Shown in pieces: positions 34,726-44,349 of a stretch of 64,000 nt of DNA; the first letter of the stretch is position 1, and each line of letters starts with the position of its first letter. The stretch is from assembly GCF_001043175.1 (NCBI RefSeq), contig NZ_CP011494.1, positions 1,674,001 through 1,738,000 of the forward strand, read 5' to 3'. The position numbers and the translations under genes are program-made. This stretch comes from Marinobacter psychrophilus. Its GTDB lineage: Bacteria; Pseudomonadota; Gammaproteobacteria; Pseudomonadales; Oleiphilaceae. A model generated the notes under the pieces. The model was not told the origin of the DNA. It searched no databases and saw only the letters and a program-made list of their open reading frames with translations.

Positions 34726-37433
34726 TAGGCTACCGTCACTTCAGCGTGAACCTGTTCCGGGTAGTCCAGGCCCAAATCCTCAAGAAACTTCCGCATGATG
34801 GGTTCCGCCTGGAACCGGGCTGCGCGTTTGCGAGCATTCTCGGCCATCACATTGCGGTCGTTCGAGGCGCTGAAGAACTCCACAACCGCTTCGGCCATCG
34901 TGCTTACATCCTCGGTCAGGTAACCGCTAACCCTGTGCTCAAGGATGTCTTTCGGGCCCTTGCAGTTGTAGGCTACTGCGGGCATGCCGTGGGTAAAGGC
35001 TTCAAGCAGCACGTTGCCGAAAGTGTCAAAACGCGAGGGAAATACAAACAGATCCAGCCCTAGATACAGTGACGCCAGTTGCTCCCGGGTTTGCCAGCCT
35101 AAAAATACGGCGTCCGGCAGGGCTCGCTGAAGGTCTTCGCTGGCAGGGCCGGAACCGGCCACAACGATTTGCAGGTTGGGCAGTGACAGGCGCGCTTCCT
35201 GAACGATTTCGGGCAAATCGAAAATGCCTTTTTCGCGGCTTAGCCGGCAGGCGATAAACAGCACCGGTGTTTTTTCGTTGGCGCCGGGAATCAGATCCGA
35301 CTTGCGGGCAGGTTGCACCTGAAGGTCCCGCGGGGCGGTGTGGTGGGCGGTCAGAAATACCCGATCCTCTGGCAACTGCATTTCATGACCGATCAGCCAA
35401 TCTCTGTGTTCACGGTTGAGCACGAACACACCGTCAAACCGATTGTAGAGCGCCCGCATCAGGCGGCGAACCCGGTCTCTTTCGTGCTGATTCAGATGGG
35501 TGGTGTGAGCGATAAAATCAATCCAGTCTGTGTGCATGAAGAAGTAGCAGGGCACGTTGAACATCTGTTGCAGAAACAGCGCAACCAGCGCCATGGGGCC
35601 TTCGGTGGAGCAGACAATCCGGTCGTAGCCGCCTTGGTAGAATATTCGGGCAATTTCCATCACATCCGGCACCCGCAGGGTTTGATCGCCGAAGGGGTGC
35701 AGGTCAATGTCCGCAATAGGCCGAACCACACTCAGGTGGGGCTCGGACACGGCGTCGGAATGGCAGATCAGAAAATCAAGCGGCAGATTGGTACGTTTGA
35801 TCTCTTTCAGCTTCCCGCTCAGCGAGGTGGAGACCCCGTTTTTATCCAGCAGCGTGTCGGTCAAACACAACGCCCGCCGGGAGTGCTCGTTTTTGCCCAG
35901 TTGCCGGGCAAACTGGTTGAGCAGGTCGCGGTTCTGATACAGCACGCGGGTTGAGGCAAGAGTAGACCCGGCCAGTATGGTGCTGATCAACACCGGGAAC
36001 GAGAGGCTGTCCAGAATTTCGGCCAGGTTAATATTGCTCATGTTGTCCTGGCGCTTGCTGTCGCCCAGAAACAGGGCCGTGAGCTGGCTGGGTATTTCCA
36101 GTTTGCGGGTTAGCTCCTCGGTGGAAAAATCTTTCAGGCTGAGGCCGTTGTGCTTGTCCACCGCTTTGCGAATGCGCTTGGCGATCAGATGGTTCAGGTG
36201 GTTGAACAGCTCGCCGATGATCTGGTTGACGGTGTCCACAAACGCTTCGGGATGGTTGCGCTTGCTGTCGGCGATTTTATCCAGCTGGGTAATGCAGAAC
36301 GCGTAGTCTTTTGACGCCTGCCATTTCAGAAACCGCTTGGGCTTCTTGCCCTGAAGTGCATCGTGTATGAGGGCGAAAAACACAGCGGTTTTCTTGTGCT
36401 TTTGCATTTCCAGAAACAGGTTGGCGACTATAAAGCAGCCCATCTTGTCCCAGGTAGACCCGCGATGAAGAAGAATTCGAAGCAGGCCCGGGTCTTTCAG
36501 TTTGGTGGCCGCCTGGGCGAAGTAATCCAGCAGGGCAATGTTGAGTTTCTGGTTCTCGCCAACGTTGCCGAAAGGCGCTATCTGGCCGTTGCGCAGCGCT
36601 TCCAGGGCCAGATCGGATGCGGGTTGGGTTTTCAGGCGTTTTTGCAAATCGGGCAAGTAAAGCTGTGAGCCGCAAAGGCCGGCAAAAATACCGGTGTGGT
36701 CGTCAGAGCCGCCCGTCATCACTTTGGGCTTATCGGGGTCAACACCAAATTCTGCGGGGTCCAGTTTGTGCTTGCTGGCATAGGCTCGAATGCTTTCTGG
36801 CGTCAGGCTTTGCACCCAGTTCAGAGTGAGTACGCTTTGCCACAGGTCCCGCTGGCCGTTCAGCACCTCAAAGCGCCAGAACATCACCGCCAGTTTTTCG
36901 AACAGGCACAAATCAATACGCTCGTTGCGGCTGTAGAAGTAGAGCGGGTGGGGCAGAATCACCGGGATGTCATAACTGGCGGCGTAGCGCAGAAAATCGT
37001 AGATATTCTGGCGCTTCTCGTTGAGGAGCACTTCCTGTTCGCGGGTGAAGCCGTAAGTGAGCACGTGAATAAACAGATCGTACTCGGGGAAGAAACAGGT
37101 GAACTCGCAGCCCACCAGCACATCCACGCCTTTGTCTTGAAGCGCCCAGCAAGAGCGAGCGTTGTTGTGGTTGGTGACAGTTACCACGGAACTGCCGTTC
37201 TGCCCGAGAACCTCCACCAGTTTCTTGGTTTTAATCCAGGTTTCAGGCAGGCGCAGTATTCGGCCCCAGAGTTCATCGGGCACGTCGCTGTTATGGTCGT
37301 GGCAGTGAAAGTCGATCTGCAGGCAGTTTTCGGGGTCGAAACGCCCGGCCTGCTGACTGAGAAAATGGTCAAATTCTGCTCTAAGCCCATTACGGAACTG
37401 TGGTTCGCCGTTGCTTTGCGCTTGCATCGTCAT
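34725..37433 (-). CDS. PHP-domain / GT4 glycosyltransferase fusion protein
   Basis: 902 residues. The first third has PHP metallo-phosphoesterase motifs: IDFHCHDHNSD near residue 42, VTVTNHNNA near 88 and LPHPLYFYS. After a helical linker, the last 400 residues form a GT-B fold glycosyltransferase (VLISTILAGSTLAS start, FIACRLSREKGIFDLP, and the EX7E-type region FVFPSRFDTFGNVLLEAF). PHP domains hydrolyse phosphoesters, so one chain may both trim a phosphate and add a sugar. The ATG at 37433 has AGGTGG ahead. The partner genes (psd, aminotransferase) suggest a lipid or surface-glycan substrate. Confidence 0.8.
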   Translation of the reverse strand: MTMQAQSNGEPQFRNGLRAEFDHFLSQQAGRFDPENCLQIDFHCHDHNSDVPDELWGRILRLPETWIKTKKLVEVLGQNGSSVVTVTNHNNARSCWALQDKGVDVLVGCEFTCFFPEYDLFIHVLTYGFTREQEVLLNEKRQNIYDFLRYAASYDIPVILPHPLYFYSRNERIDLCLFEKLAVMFWRFEVLNGQRDLWQSVLTLNWVQSLTPESIRAYASKHKLDPAEFGVDPDKPKVMTGGSDDHTGIFAGLCGSQLYLPDLQKRLKTQPASDLALEALRNGQIAPFGNVGENQKLNIALLDYFAQAATKLKDPGLLRILLHRGSTWDKMGCFIVANLFLEMQKHKKTAVFFALIHDALQGKKPKRFLKWQASKDYAFCITQLDKIADSKRNHPEAFVDTVNQIIGELFNHLNHLIAKRIRKAVDKHNGLSLKDFSTEELTRKLEIPSQLTALFLGDSKRQDNMSNINLAEILDSLSFPVLISTILAGSTLASTRVLYQNRDLLNQFARQLGKNEHSRRALCLTDTLLDKNGVSTSLSGKLKEIKRTNLPLDFLICHSDAVSEPHLSVVRPIADIDLHPFGDQTLRVPDVMEIARIFYQGGYDRIVCSTEGPMALVALFLQQMFNVPCYFFMHTDWIDFIAHTTHLNQHERDRVRRLMRALYNRFDGVFVLNREHRDWLIGHEMQLPEDRVFLTAHHTAPRDLQVQPARKSDLIPGANEKTPVLFIACRLSREKGIFDLPEIVQEARLSLPNLQIVVAGSGPASEDLQRALPDAVFLGWQTREQLASLYLGLDLFVFPSRFDTFGNVLLEAFTHGMPAVAYNCKGPKDILEHRVSGYLTEDVSTMAEAVVEFFSASNDRNVMAENARKRAARFQAEPIMRKFLEDLGLDYPEQVHAEVTVA

Positions 37434-37470
37434 ACTCAACCCACCTTTCTGGAGTATTGGTCCTGGTTCG

Positions 37471-39210
37471 TCATCGGGCCGGAACCGGGCCTTTCACCCG
37501 ATCTTTGGCCGACTTTTCACGAGATGTTGCCAGCGGGCCAGACAGCCTGCCGGCAAGAAACGGGAATCGGGCTGTCAGCACGTCAACCAGAAACTGTCGC
37601 TTGATCGCCTTATTGGTCAGCTCCGGGCTTTGCCACCACCAGCCATCTGACTGCATTTGATGGGCGGCGCTGACAAACCGTTCAACCACTTGGTTGAAGT
37701 CGTCATCGGTAAAGCGGTAAGTCATGATCAGCCGCCCGGTACCGGTCCAGCTCAGCTCAAGGCCGGCCTGTCTCAGGTAGAATTGAAACATCCAGTTGTA
37801 GCGGCCAGGCAGGGTGTAAAGCACCGATAAAATTGAATGGATGTTGGTGATTTGCAGAGGCAACCCCTCGCTTTCAAGCCGCTGATTGAATTGGGCCACT
37901 CGGGTGTTCCACAGGCTTTCGGACTCCAGGTATTGCTGCTGGATATCGGACTGCCCGATACGGTTCAGGAACACATTCATCGCACCCATCACATAGGGGT
38001 GGGAGTTGAACGTGCCGCGGGCAAAGGAGACATTGACCGGCTGGTTGTCTTTGAAGCGCTGCATCAGCTTCTGAGTTCCTGCCAGCACGCCGACAGGGAG
38101 ACCGCCGCCCAGGGTTTTGCCGTACGTCACCAGGTCCGCCTGTACGCCGTAAAACTCCTGGGCGCCGCGATAGGCCAGTCGGAAGCCGGTAAAAACTTCG
38201 TCAAAAATCAGCACAATGCCGCGTTCAGTGCACACATTCCGAATTCGGGTGAGCCATTCGCTATAGCGCTGTTTGTCGAAGCCGTTGCTGCGGTCGCTGG
38301 CGATAAGCGCGGTGTCAGAGGGTGCGTCACAGTTGGGGTGGAAAGCCTGCAGCGGGTTTATCAGCACACAGGCGATGTCGCTGCGGGTGCGCAGTACGTG
38401 TAGGGTTTTTTCGCTCAGGTCTGCCAGAGTGTAAACATCCCGGGCTTTGCGGGTGTTACCGATGCCCGGCTGAACGCCGTCCCACCAGCCGTGGTAGGCG
38501 CCGCAGAAACGCACAAGATGGGTCTTGCCGGTGTGGTAGCGCGCCAGCCGCACCGCCTGCATGACGGCTTCAGTGCCGGACATGTGAAACGACACCTCGT
38601 CCAGCCCGGACACCTGACGGATGATATTCACGTTTTCAGCAATCAGAGGGTGATACAGGCCCAGCACCGGCCCGAGGGCTTTGGTTTGCGCGATGCCCTC
38701 ATCCATGCACTGTTTGTAGAAGTCGTAGCCGAAGACGTTGACGCCGTAAGAACCGGACAGGTCATAGCGCCAGTTGCCGTCTAGATCCCGAACCTGGGAG
38801 CCACGGGTTTCATCGGCCATGGAGCCAAGCAGGAAGCAGTCTGGAAGTTGCCGGCTGTAGGGAAAGGGCACCCGGTAGCGGCTGGTAAAACGCACATCCG
38901 AAACGCTGTTCTGAATGGCGCGACAGTGCGCCAGGGTTTCGGCGCACTGTTGCTCGGCATTGGCCTGAAGCCCCCGCATGGCCTTTCGGCGCTGTTGCTG
39001 CACCGCTGGCGGCGCACCGTCACTGGCGAAAAAGTCGTGCTCGCTGTAGCTGAAAAATGGAATCAGACGGGCAATGCGCCGAGACAGGTTACTGTGCCCC
39101 CGGAGCGAGGGATGTTTCGCCCGTGAAAGTTGAAACCTGGCCGCAAGCCTGTAAATAAGGTAAGGACTGGCCATGGCCGCGACGGCGTAAAAAACAAAGG
39201 TAGACGTCAT
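37471..39210 (-). CDS. Class III aminotransferase, glutamate-1-semialdehyde-aminomutase-like, membrane-anchored
   Basis: 579 residues. An N-terminal hydrophobic segment (VFYAVAAMASPYLIY) and basic stretch precede a PLP-enzyme domain. PLP features are MSGTEAVMQAVRLAR, the FCGAYHGWWDG loop, LIFDEVFTGFR and the PLP lysine in TYGKTLGGGLPVG. It is about 150 residues longer than HemL and has an anchor, so it is not the haem enzyme; it probably aminates a sugar or lipid-linked keto group. AGGAAT precedes the ATG. It is the first gene of the operon. Confidence 0.82.
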   Translation of the reverse strand: MTSTFVFYAVAAMASPYLIYRLAARFQLSRAKHPSLRGHSNLSRRIARLIPFFSYSEHDFFASDGAPPAVQQQRRKAMRGLQANAEQQCAETLAHCRAIQNSVSDVRFTSRYRVPFPYSRQLPDCFLLGSMADETRGSQVRDLDGNWRYDLSGSYGVNVFGYDFYKQCMDEGIAQTKALGPVLGLYHPLIAENVNIIRQVSGLDEVSFHMSGTEAVMQAVRLARYHTGKTHLVRFCGAYHGWWDGVQPGIGNTRKARDVYTLADLSEKTLHVLRTRSDIACVLINPLQAFHPNCDAPSDTALIASDRSNGFDKQRYSEWLTRIRNVCTERGIVLIFDEVFTGFRLAYRGAQEFYGVQADLVTYGKTLGGGLPVGVLAGTQKLMQRFKDNQPVNVSFARGTFNSHPYVMGAMNVFLNRIGQSDIQQQYLESESLWNTRVAQFNQRLESEGLPLQITNIHSILSVLYTLPGRYNWMFQFYLRQAGLELSWTGTGRLIMTYRFTDDDFNQVVERFVSAAHQMQSDGWWWQSPELTNKAIKRQFLVDVLTARFPFLAGRLSGPLATSREKSAKDRVKGPVPAR

Positions 39211-39333
39211 ACACTCTATTCCTGCTGAATTACGCTAAAACTAGCAGGGCAAGGTGAACGCTTTGTGTCAGTTTTCCGACAGTTATATGACAGGGCTGAA
39301 TATCGCGGAGATAGTTTGGATCAGAAATCAATG

Positions 39334-39362
39334 TGGTAGTTGATGACCTCCATCGAATATCG
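39334..39362. mobile_element. Tiny fragment like the IS1182-type transposase start
   Basis: About 25 bases (ATTCGATGG, then GGTCATCAAC on the minus strand) nearly match the 5' coding part of the IS1182-type remnant at 49.6 kb. It sits just past the stop of the permease gene. The match is short, so chance is possible. Confidence 0.3.
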
Positions 39363-39363
39363 T

Positions 39364-40830
39364 TCAGCAGGTCGGCATGGTTTGCAGGGCAAGTTTACGG
39401 CGAATATAACGCCCGAGAGTATCAATGCCAATGTTGAGCAGCGCCGTTATCAGAATCAGCACCATGGCACGATCAAAGCGGATGTTCTGAATAGCGCTGT
39501 CTACATAGAAGCCAAGGGTGTAAATGCCAAGAATCCCCAGTATGGCTGTCTCCCGCATGATGATTTCCCAGCGATAGAACAGAAACGCGAGAAATGAGCG
39601 ATATACGCGGGGTACCAGCTCCCAGCTATAACGGTTGAAGCCCTTTGCCGCGTCTGGGCGGAGTTTGATGGCATTGGTTTGCCGGCCAATCAGGTGGCCA
39701 ATAATCCCGCCGTTGTGCAGCGCTAACGCAACCACCGCAGGCAGCATGGAAGGCCCCCAGAGTTGCAGCAGAATGTACGCCAGAATGTACTCAGGCGTAG
39801 ATCGCACGATCACCAGAACCACATGCCCGGCAGTGCGCCGTACTGGCCCGCCAAAGTGGTTTGATATCAAGGGAAATGCCAGTAACGAGAGAATCCCTGT
39901 CGCTACAAGCGCGATCTGAGTGAGCACAAGGGTGTTCCAGATGCCTGGCATCGCCTCGTTGATCATCAAATCACTTAGCCAAGGCGTTAGCCCCGTTAAA
40001 CCTTCTCCGTTGCGCAATGGCGCGGGTACGATGTCTTCGGTGAAAAAGCGCTGCACATTGCCCCAGACAATGGGCAACCCCTCACCCAGAAAAAAGGGAG
40101 CGCCAAGAACGTAGACCGGCAGAAGCTTTGGCCTTACCCAGAGTGGCATGGTGGCAATTAACACATAGAACAGAATCAGCATCGCGCCAGCGTCGGAATA
40201 AAGCCCTTGGGAGAACGATGCTTCAAGGTAAAAGCCAAGCGTGGGCAATCCAACGAAGCCAAGAATGGCACTGGAGCGAAGGCCGCATTCAAGTCTGTAG
40301 GCGGTGTAGGTGCGCATTTTTGCCCAGCAATCGGGAATGCGGGCATAAAGGAACGCCGAAATATTACCAGTGCCGGGCGGCAGTACGCGGCCGGATTCCG
40401 GGTTGGCCTCTTCCAGGATTTCTGAATAGACCTTGGCGAAAATCCCCGCGTAGGGAATGGCGATGGCCAACACGCCCGTGAGTGGGTGAAAACCAAAGAA
40501 CTGCAGAAAAATCAACGCCCAGAAAAGCTCGTGAATGGCGCGGATGAAGGCGCAAAAAATCCGCACCGGCAGGGATCGGTAAGCCAATGCCATCAGGAAG
40601 CCAGCGACACTGCCAAGCGCAACCCCGACAAAGGCAAAAGCGACCGTTCTCAACAGTGCGGTCTTCAACCCTTCAGTGCTGAAAAAGTTGGGCGTTGCGA
40701 TGCCAAACAGGAAATTACCAAGATCCCGCCAGGGGTTGGAGGAGGTCACCGCGATGTCTGCAAACAGCAACCCAACCAACGCGATGGCAAGGAAAATCAG
40801 GCTGACACGCACCGTTGGAGAAGAGGGCAT
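39364..40830 (-). CDS. Fused double PhnE-like ABC permease
   Basis: 488 residues, twice the usual PhnE length, with two permease units of about 240 residues each. Each half has its own coupling loop (GTGNISAFLYARIPDCWAKM in the first, AAKGFNRYSWELVPRVYRSF in the second) and a VRSS-type or IMRET-type segment after it. The fused form is found with PhnD-family receptors for phosphonate, phosphite or oxyanions. It follows the ATPase gene by 17 bases. Substrate is uncertain; see the receptor. Confidence 0.85.
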   Translation of the reverse strand: MPSSPTVRVSLIFLAIALVGLLFADIAVTSSNPWRDLGNFLFGIATPNFFSTEGLKTALLRTVAFAFVGVALGSVAGFLMALAYRSLPVRIFCAFIRAIHELFWALIFLQFFGFHPLTGVLAIAIPYAGIFAKVYSEILEEANPESGRVLPPGTGNISAFLYARIPDCWAKMRTYTAYRLECGLRSSAILGFVGLPTLGFYLEASFSQGLYSDAGAMLILFYVLIATMPLWVRPKLLPVYVLGAPFFLGEGLPIVWGNVQRFFTEDIVPAPLRNGEGLTGLTPWLSDLMINEAMPGIWNTLVLTQIALVATGILSLLAFPLISNHFGGPVRRTAGHVVLVIVRSTPEYILAYILLQLWGPSMLPAVVALALHNGGIIGHLIGRQTNAIKLRPDAAKGFNRYSWELVPRVYRSFLAFLFYRWEIIMRETAILGILGIYTLGFYVDSAIQNIRFDRAMVLILITALLNIGIDTLGRYIRRKLALQTMPTC

Positions 40831-40847
40831 AGAACGGGCCGCGTTAC

Positions 40848-41498
40848 CTAGTAAAGAGATACAATGTCTGCCGCTGCAAGGTGTTCGCTGGGTTGGTCCA
40901 AGGCGACCTGGCCATCCTGAATGCCAACGATTCGGGTACAGTAATTCAGTGCCAGGTCCACATCGTGCAGCGCAATAATACTGGTGGTGAAGCGATCACG
41001 CAGTTGCATCATGACCGAGTTCGCCATGGGGCCATCGAGTGCAGAAACCGGCTCGTCGGCCAACAGCACGGCTGCGTTACGGTACAGCGATCGCGCAATA
41101 GCAACACGCTGGCGCTGCCCACCGGACAGAGAGGCTGCCGGTGTCCATAGCTTTTCGGTGATACCCAGTGACTGCAATAAGGACAGCACGTCAGCCTTGT
41201 CTTTGGCGAACGGGCGGGCAAGCGTGAGGGTGTTGTACCACGTGGGGTGTTTATCGAGCTGGCCCATAAAGACGTTATGAAACACCGAAAGAGCGTTTAC
41301 CAGGCCAAGATCCTGAGGGATCAGAGACGAATCCCGGTTTATCCGTTCGTAAATCAGGCGAATCAAGGTGGATTTTCCCGCACCACTTTTACCCACCAGC
41401 GCGATTTTATCGCCCGGATTAACCGTCAGCGACAACGGGCCTATAACCCGTTTGCCGTTGAATGATGCGGTAAGGTCCGTAAGGTCAAAACCTGTCAT
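40848..41498 (-). CDS. PhnC-like ABC transporter ATP-binding protein
   Basis: 216-residue ATPase: Walker A GKSGAGKST near residue 36, signature LSGGQRQR near 123 and Walker B VLLADEPVSALD. It is shorter than PhnC at both ends. The ATG overlaps the receptor stop (TAATG), so the two are translationally coupled. It powers the double permease downstream. Confidence 0.88.
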   Translation of the reverse strand: MTGFDLTDLTASFNGKRVIGPLSLTVNPGDKIALVGKSGAGKSTLIRLIYERINRDSSLIPQDLGLVNALSVFHNVFMGQLDKHPTWYNTLTLARPFAKDKADVLSLLQSLGITEKLWTPAASLSGGQRQRVAIARSLYRNAAVLLADEPVSALDGPMANSVMMQLRDRFTTSIIALHDVDLALNYCTRIVGIQDGQVALDQPSEHLAAADIVSLY

Positions 41499-42373
41499 TA
41501 ATCGAGAATCCCGATCTCTTGAGCTGTTTTACGAATCGGCTCATAGTCGGCGTTAGAAGCAGGAATAAACCCTGAGCGCGGGAAGCTTGCCAGCAGTTCC
41601 GGGTTATCAAGGTTCAGCAGCGCCTCGGTAACGCGCTGCTTGAAGCCATCACCAAAACGCTCGTCCACATCGCCACGAATCGTCCACTGATAATCCGGGT
41701 AGTGGGGCGTTTTCCAGATCACCTGAACGGCATCGGTGTCTATGTTTCCATCACTCAGTTCTTTCTCCCAAACCTGAAAGTTCAGCGCGCCTACATCGTA
41801 AGTGCCGGCTTCAACCAGGCGAAGGGTGCGCGTATGGTTGCCGCTGAAGCCAACGCGCGAAAAAAAGTCATCAGGCTTTGCACCAAAGGTGTCGCGCACA
41901 TAGAACTCAGGCATGAGTCGGCCAGATGTCGAGCCTTTGGAACCGAAGGTAAAGGTTTTACCTTGCAACGAATCTTTGAGTGCTGAAAGCTCCGCGGCGG
42001 GTTCTATACCCGTGTTGGTATTGGCAATAAAATAAGTCTCGAAGGCTTCGTCTTCCACCCCTTGGGCGATGGCTTCAGAGCCAGGAACCAACCGGCGCGC
42101 CTGCACACCAGAAAGACCGCCAAACCACGCCAGTTGAACCTGATTGTTACGGAACGCTGAAACGGCAGCCGCGTAGGACTTCACGGGAATATAGCGTACA
42201 TCAACATTCAGTTGCTCAGAGAGGTAGTCCGCCACACCGCGAAAACGCTCAACCAGTTTGGTTTCGTCTTCATCCGGAATTGCCGTGAATACCAAGGTCT
42301 CAGCCGATGCAGCAGCAGCGGTGAAACAGAAAAAACAGGAAAGCATCAACTTCCGTATTACATGCGTAGCCAT
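41498..42373 (-). CDS. PhnD-family substrate-binding protein, putative selenate type
   Basis: 291 residues with a signal peptide ending near ASA-ET. The body reads LVFTAIPDEDETKLVERF, VQLAWFGGLSGVQARRL and FGSKGSTSGRLMPEF, a pattern I associate with the PhnD-family group labelled putative selenate-binding rather than with true PhnD. Phosphonate and phosphite remain possible. AAGGAT precedes the ATG. No Pho box was seen upstream, in contrast to the phn operon, which argues for a ligand other than a phosphorus source. Confidence 0.8.
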   Translation of the reverse strand: MATHVIRKLMLSCFFCFTAAAASAETLVFTAIPDEDETKLVERFRGVADYLSEQLNVDVRYIPVKSYAAAVSAFRNNQVQLAWFGGLSGVQARRLVPGSEAIAQGVEDEAFETYFIANTNTGIEPAAELSALKDSLQGKTFTFGSKGSTSGRLMPEFYVRDTFGAKPDDFFSRVGFSGNHTRTLRLVEAGTYDVGALNFQVWEKELSDGNIDTDAVQVIWKTPHYPDYQWTIRGDVDERFGDGFKQRVTEALLNLDNPELLASFPRSGFIPASNADYEPIRKTAQEIGILD

Positions 42374-42661
42374 GTGAAATCCTTGATCGTCTAACGAATT
42401 GATAAATCAGAAAGGCCGTGCGGGCGCATCAGTGGGCTGCAGGATACTCTGATTCCTATCAATCTTGAACTCTACCAACGCAAAGACGGGATGATGTGGT
42501 CTTCTCGTTTTCTTGTGCTGCTCTATTGAAGGAACTATAAACATAATAGCGTTGCACGCCGATAGAAGGCGGGCTGAGTTCTACGTTTATGCTCAGCTTA
42601 GCTTTAGACCACTTGTCATCGGTCAACCGCTAGCGGCATATGCAAGAAAGGGGGCGGGTTT

Positions 42662-42883
42662 ATGTCAAAAGAATATTTGGTCGCATTATTCCCACGCAGG
42701 CGTCGCGTGCTGATCAACGGTCAGTTTATGGGGACCACCAACACCAAACTTGAACTTGAAAGCGGCGTGTATGAGGTGACCCTTGGCCCTCCACTCAATT
42801 TCTCTCCTGAAAAATTCGAAATTGATTTGCGCAACACATCGTCCCTTATGCCGTTGATGATCGAGCTCACAGAGGCCAAATGA
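42662..42883 (+). CDS. PEGA-like small protein
   Basis: 73 residues. The centre (RRVLINGQFMGTTNTKLELESGVYEVTLG) has the beta-strand rhythm of PEGA domains, small beta folds often found on surface or envelope proteins. AAAGGGGGCGGG precedes the ATG. Its stop overlaps the next start (ATGA), so it is coupled to the patatin lipoprotein and may be its partner. Confidence 0.65.
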   Translation: MSKEYLVALFPRRRRVLINGQFMGTTNTKLELESGVYEVTLGPPLNFSPEKFEIDLRNTSSLMPLMIELTEAK

Positions 42884-44349
42884 TGAGTCAGCATGCCATA
42901 CGACTGGCCATCGCCATCTTGGCTTTTATCCTACTCCCGGGCTGCGCTCACTACATCGTCAACGATCGAAGCCAAAACTTTGATGCAGAGTCAGGCTATC
43001 GGTTTGATGCCCTTGATCGCAGTGAACTTAATAGCGATTCCCTTTTTGTCTGCCTCATGTTCTCCGGCGGCGGTACGCGTGCGGCCGCTTTATCCTACGG
43101 CATTATGGAATCTCTGAGCGATACGGTTATTCGTGTCGATGGCCAGGATAAGCGCCTTTTGGATGAAGTGGACTGTATTTCTTCGGTATCGGGAGGTTCT
43201 TTTACGGCCGCTTATTACGGGTTGTTTCGGGAACGGCTGTTTGAAGACTTCGAGGGCCGTTTTCTGGAGCGCGATGTTCAGGGCGCATTGGCCGGCCGGC
43301 TGTTTAATCCTGTGAACTGGGCGCGACTGGCGTCGCCGTATTTCAGCAGGATAGACATGGCCGCAGAGTTGTACGATAGAGACCTCTTCGATTCGGCGAC
43401 ATTTGAACAACTGCAACGTAACGGGCGACCCTTTGTTATTCTCAACGCCACCAATTTGGGAGTTGACCGGCGCTTTGACTTTACCCAAGAGTATTTCGAC
43501 GCCCTTGGTTCGCGGCTGGATTCATACCCGGTCTCTAGCGCTGTGGCGGCCTCATCCGCTTTTCCCTTTCTTTTGACCCCCATCAGCCTGAAAAATTATC
43601 CGTTGGCCGAAGGCTACAACGCCCCCTGGTGGTACAAGGGCGCAATCAGGCCCGCTAGCTGGACCAGTGAACGTTACAATGCTGCGAAAAACCTGAGCGT
43701 TTATCTGGATAAGGAGAATCGCTATATCCACCTGATGGATGGCGGTTTATCGGATAACATCGGCGCAAGATCTGTTTTGAATGCCTTTGATCGCGGCTTC
43801 ATTCGAACTCGCATTAACGAGGGCGCCATCAGGCAGCTGGTGTTGATCGTGGTTAACGCGCGCACCCAAAGTGAAGATCAGCTCAGCCGCAGCGAGAAAC
43901 CGCCGGGATTCTTCACCGTGGCAGCGAAAGCCGGCACGGTGGCTATGGATAATTACAGTTATGACAGCGTGACCAAACTACGCGAGGCCCTTTATACCCG
44001 CGTGCAGACCCAAATGAACGACCAGGCCTGCGCGGCGTTGCTGTCTACACAGTGTCCTAATGCCCCCGAACCTATTGCGTTTGCAGCCGATATCGATCCG
44101 TATGTGATCGAGATTAATTTCGAGCAGGCCAGTCAAATCCCTGGCGAGAAACCTCGCTATTATCTGGATATGCCGACTTCTTTCACACTGAGCAAGGAGC
44201 AGGTCAAAAAGCTCGTCGCCATCGGACCGAAGCTGCTGAAGGCAGCGCCTCAATACCAATGCATGATCAAAGTGCTGGCGGCCGAAGCAGAGAGCAAGCC
44301 CCGCCCGGAGGAATGCCCGGTGGGCGCGGGAATTTACACTAATGACTGA
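42880..44349 (+). CDS. Patatin-like phospholipase lipoprotein
   Basis: 489 residues. It has a lipoprotein signal with lipobox LPGC (lipidated Cys22). The patatin elements are all present: the oxyanion loop SGGGTR at about 62-67, the nucleophile serine in SSVSGGS (Ser104) and the catalytic aspartate in MDGGLSDN (Asp287). It should be a lipid acyl hydrolase held in the outer or inner membrane facing the periplasm. The nucleophile elbow is SVSGG rather than the classic GXSXG, as in some bacterial relatives. It overlaps the PEGA-like gene. Confidence 0.87.
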   Translation: MMSQHAIRLAIAILAFILLPGCAHYIVNDRSQNFDAESGYRFDALDRSELNSDSLFVCLMFSGGGTRAAALSYGIMESLSDTVIRVDGQDKRLLDEVDCISSVSGGSFTAAYYGLFRERLFEDFEGRFLERDVQGALAGRLFNPVNWARLASPYFSRIDMAAELYDRDLFDSATFEQLQRNGRPFVILNATNLGVDRRFDFTQEYFDALGSRLDSYPVSSAVAASSAFPFLLTPISLKNYPLAEGYNAPWWYKGAIRPASWTSERYNAAKNLSVYLDKENRYIHLMDGGLSDNIGARSVLNAFDRGFIRTRINEGAIRQLVLIVVNARTQSEDQLSRSEKPPGFFTVAAKAGTVAMDNYSYDSVTKLREALYTRVQTQMNDQACAALLSTQCPNAPEPIAFAADIDPYVIEINFEQASQIPGEKPRYYLDMPTSFTLSKEQVKKLVAIGPKLLKAAPQYQCMIKVLAAEAESKPRPEECPVGAGIYTND

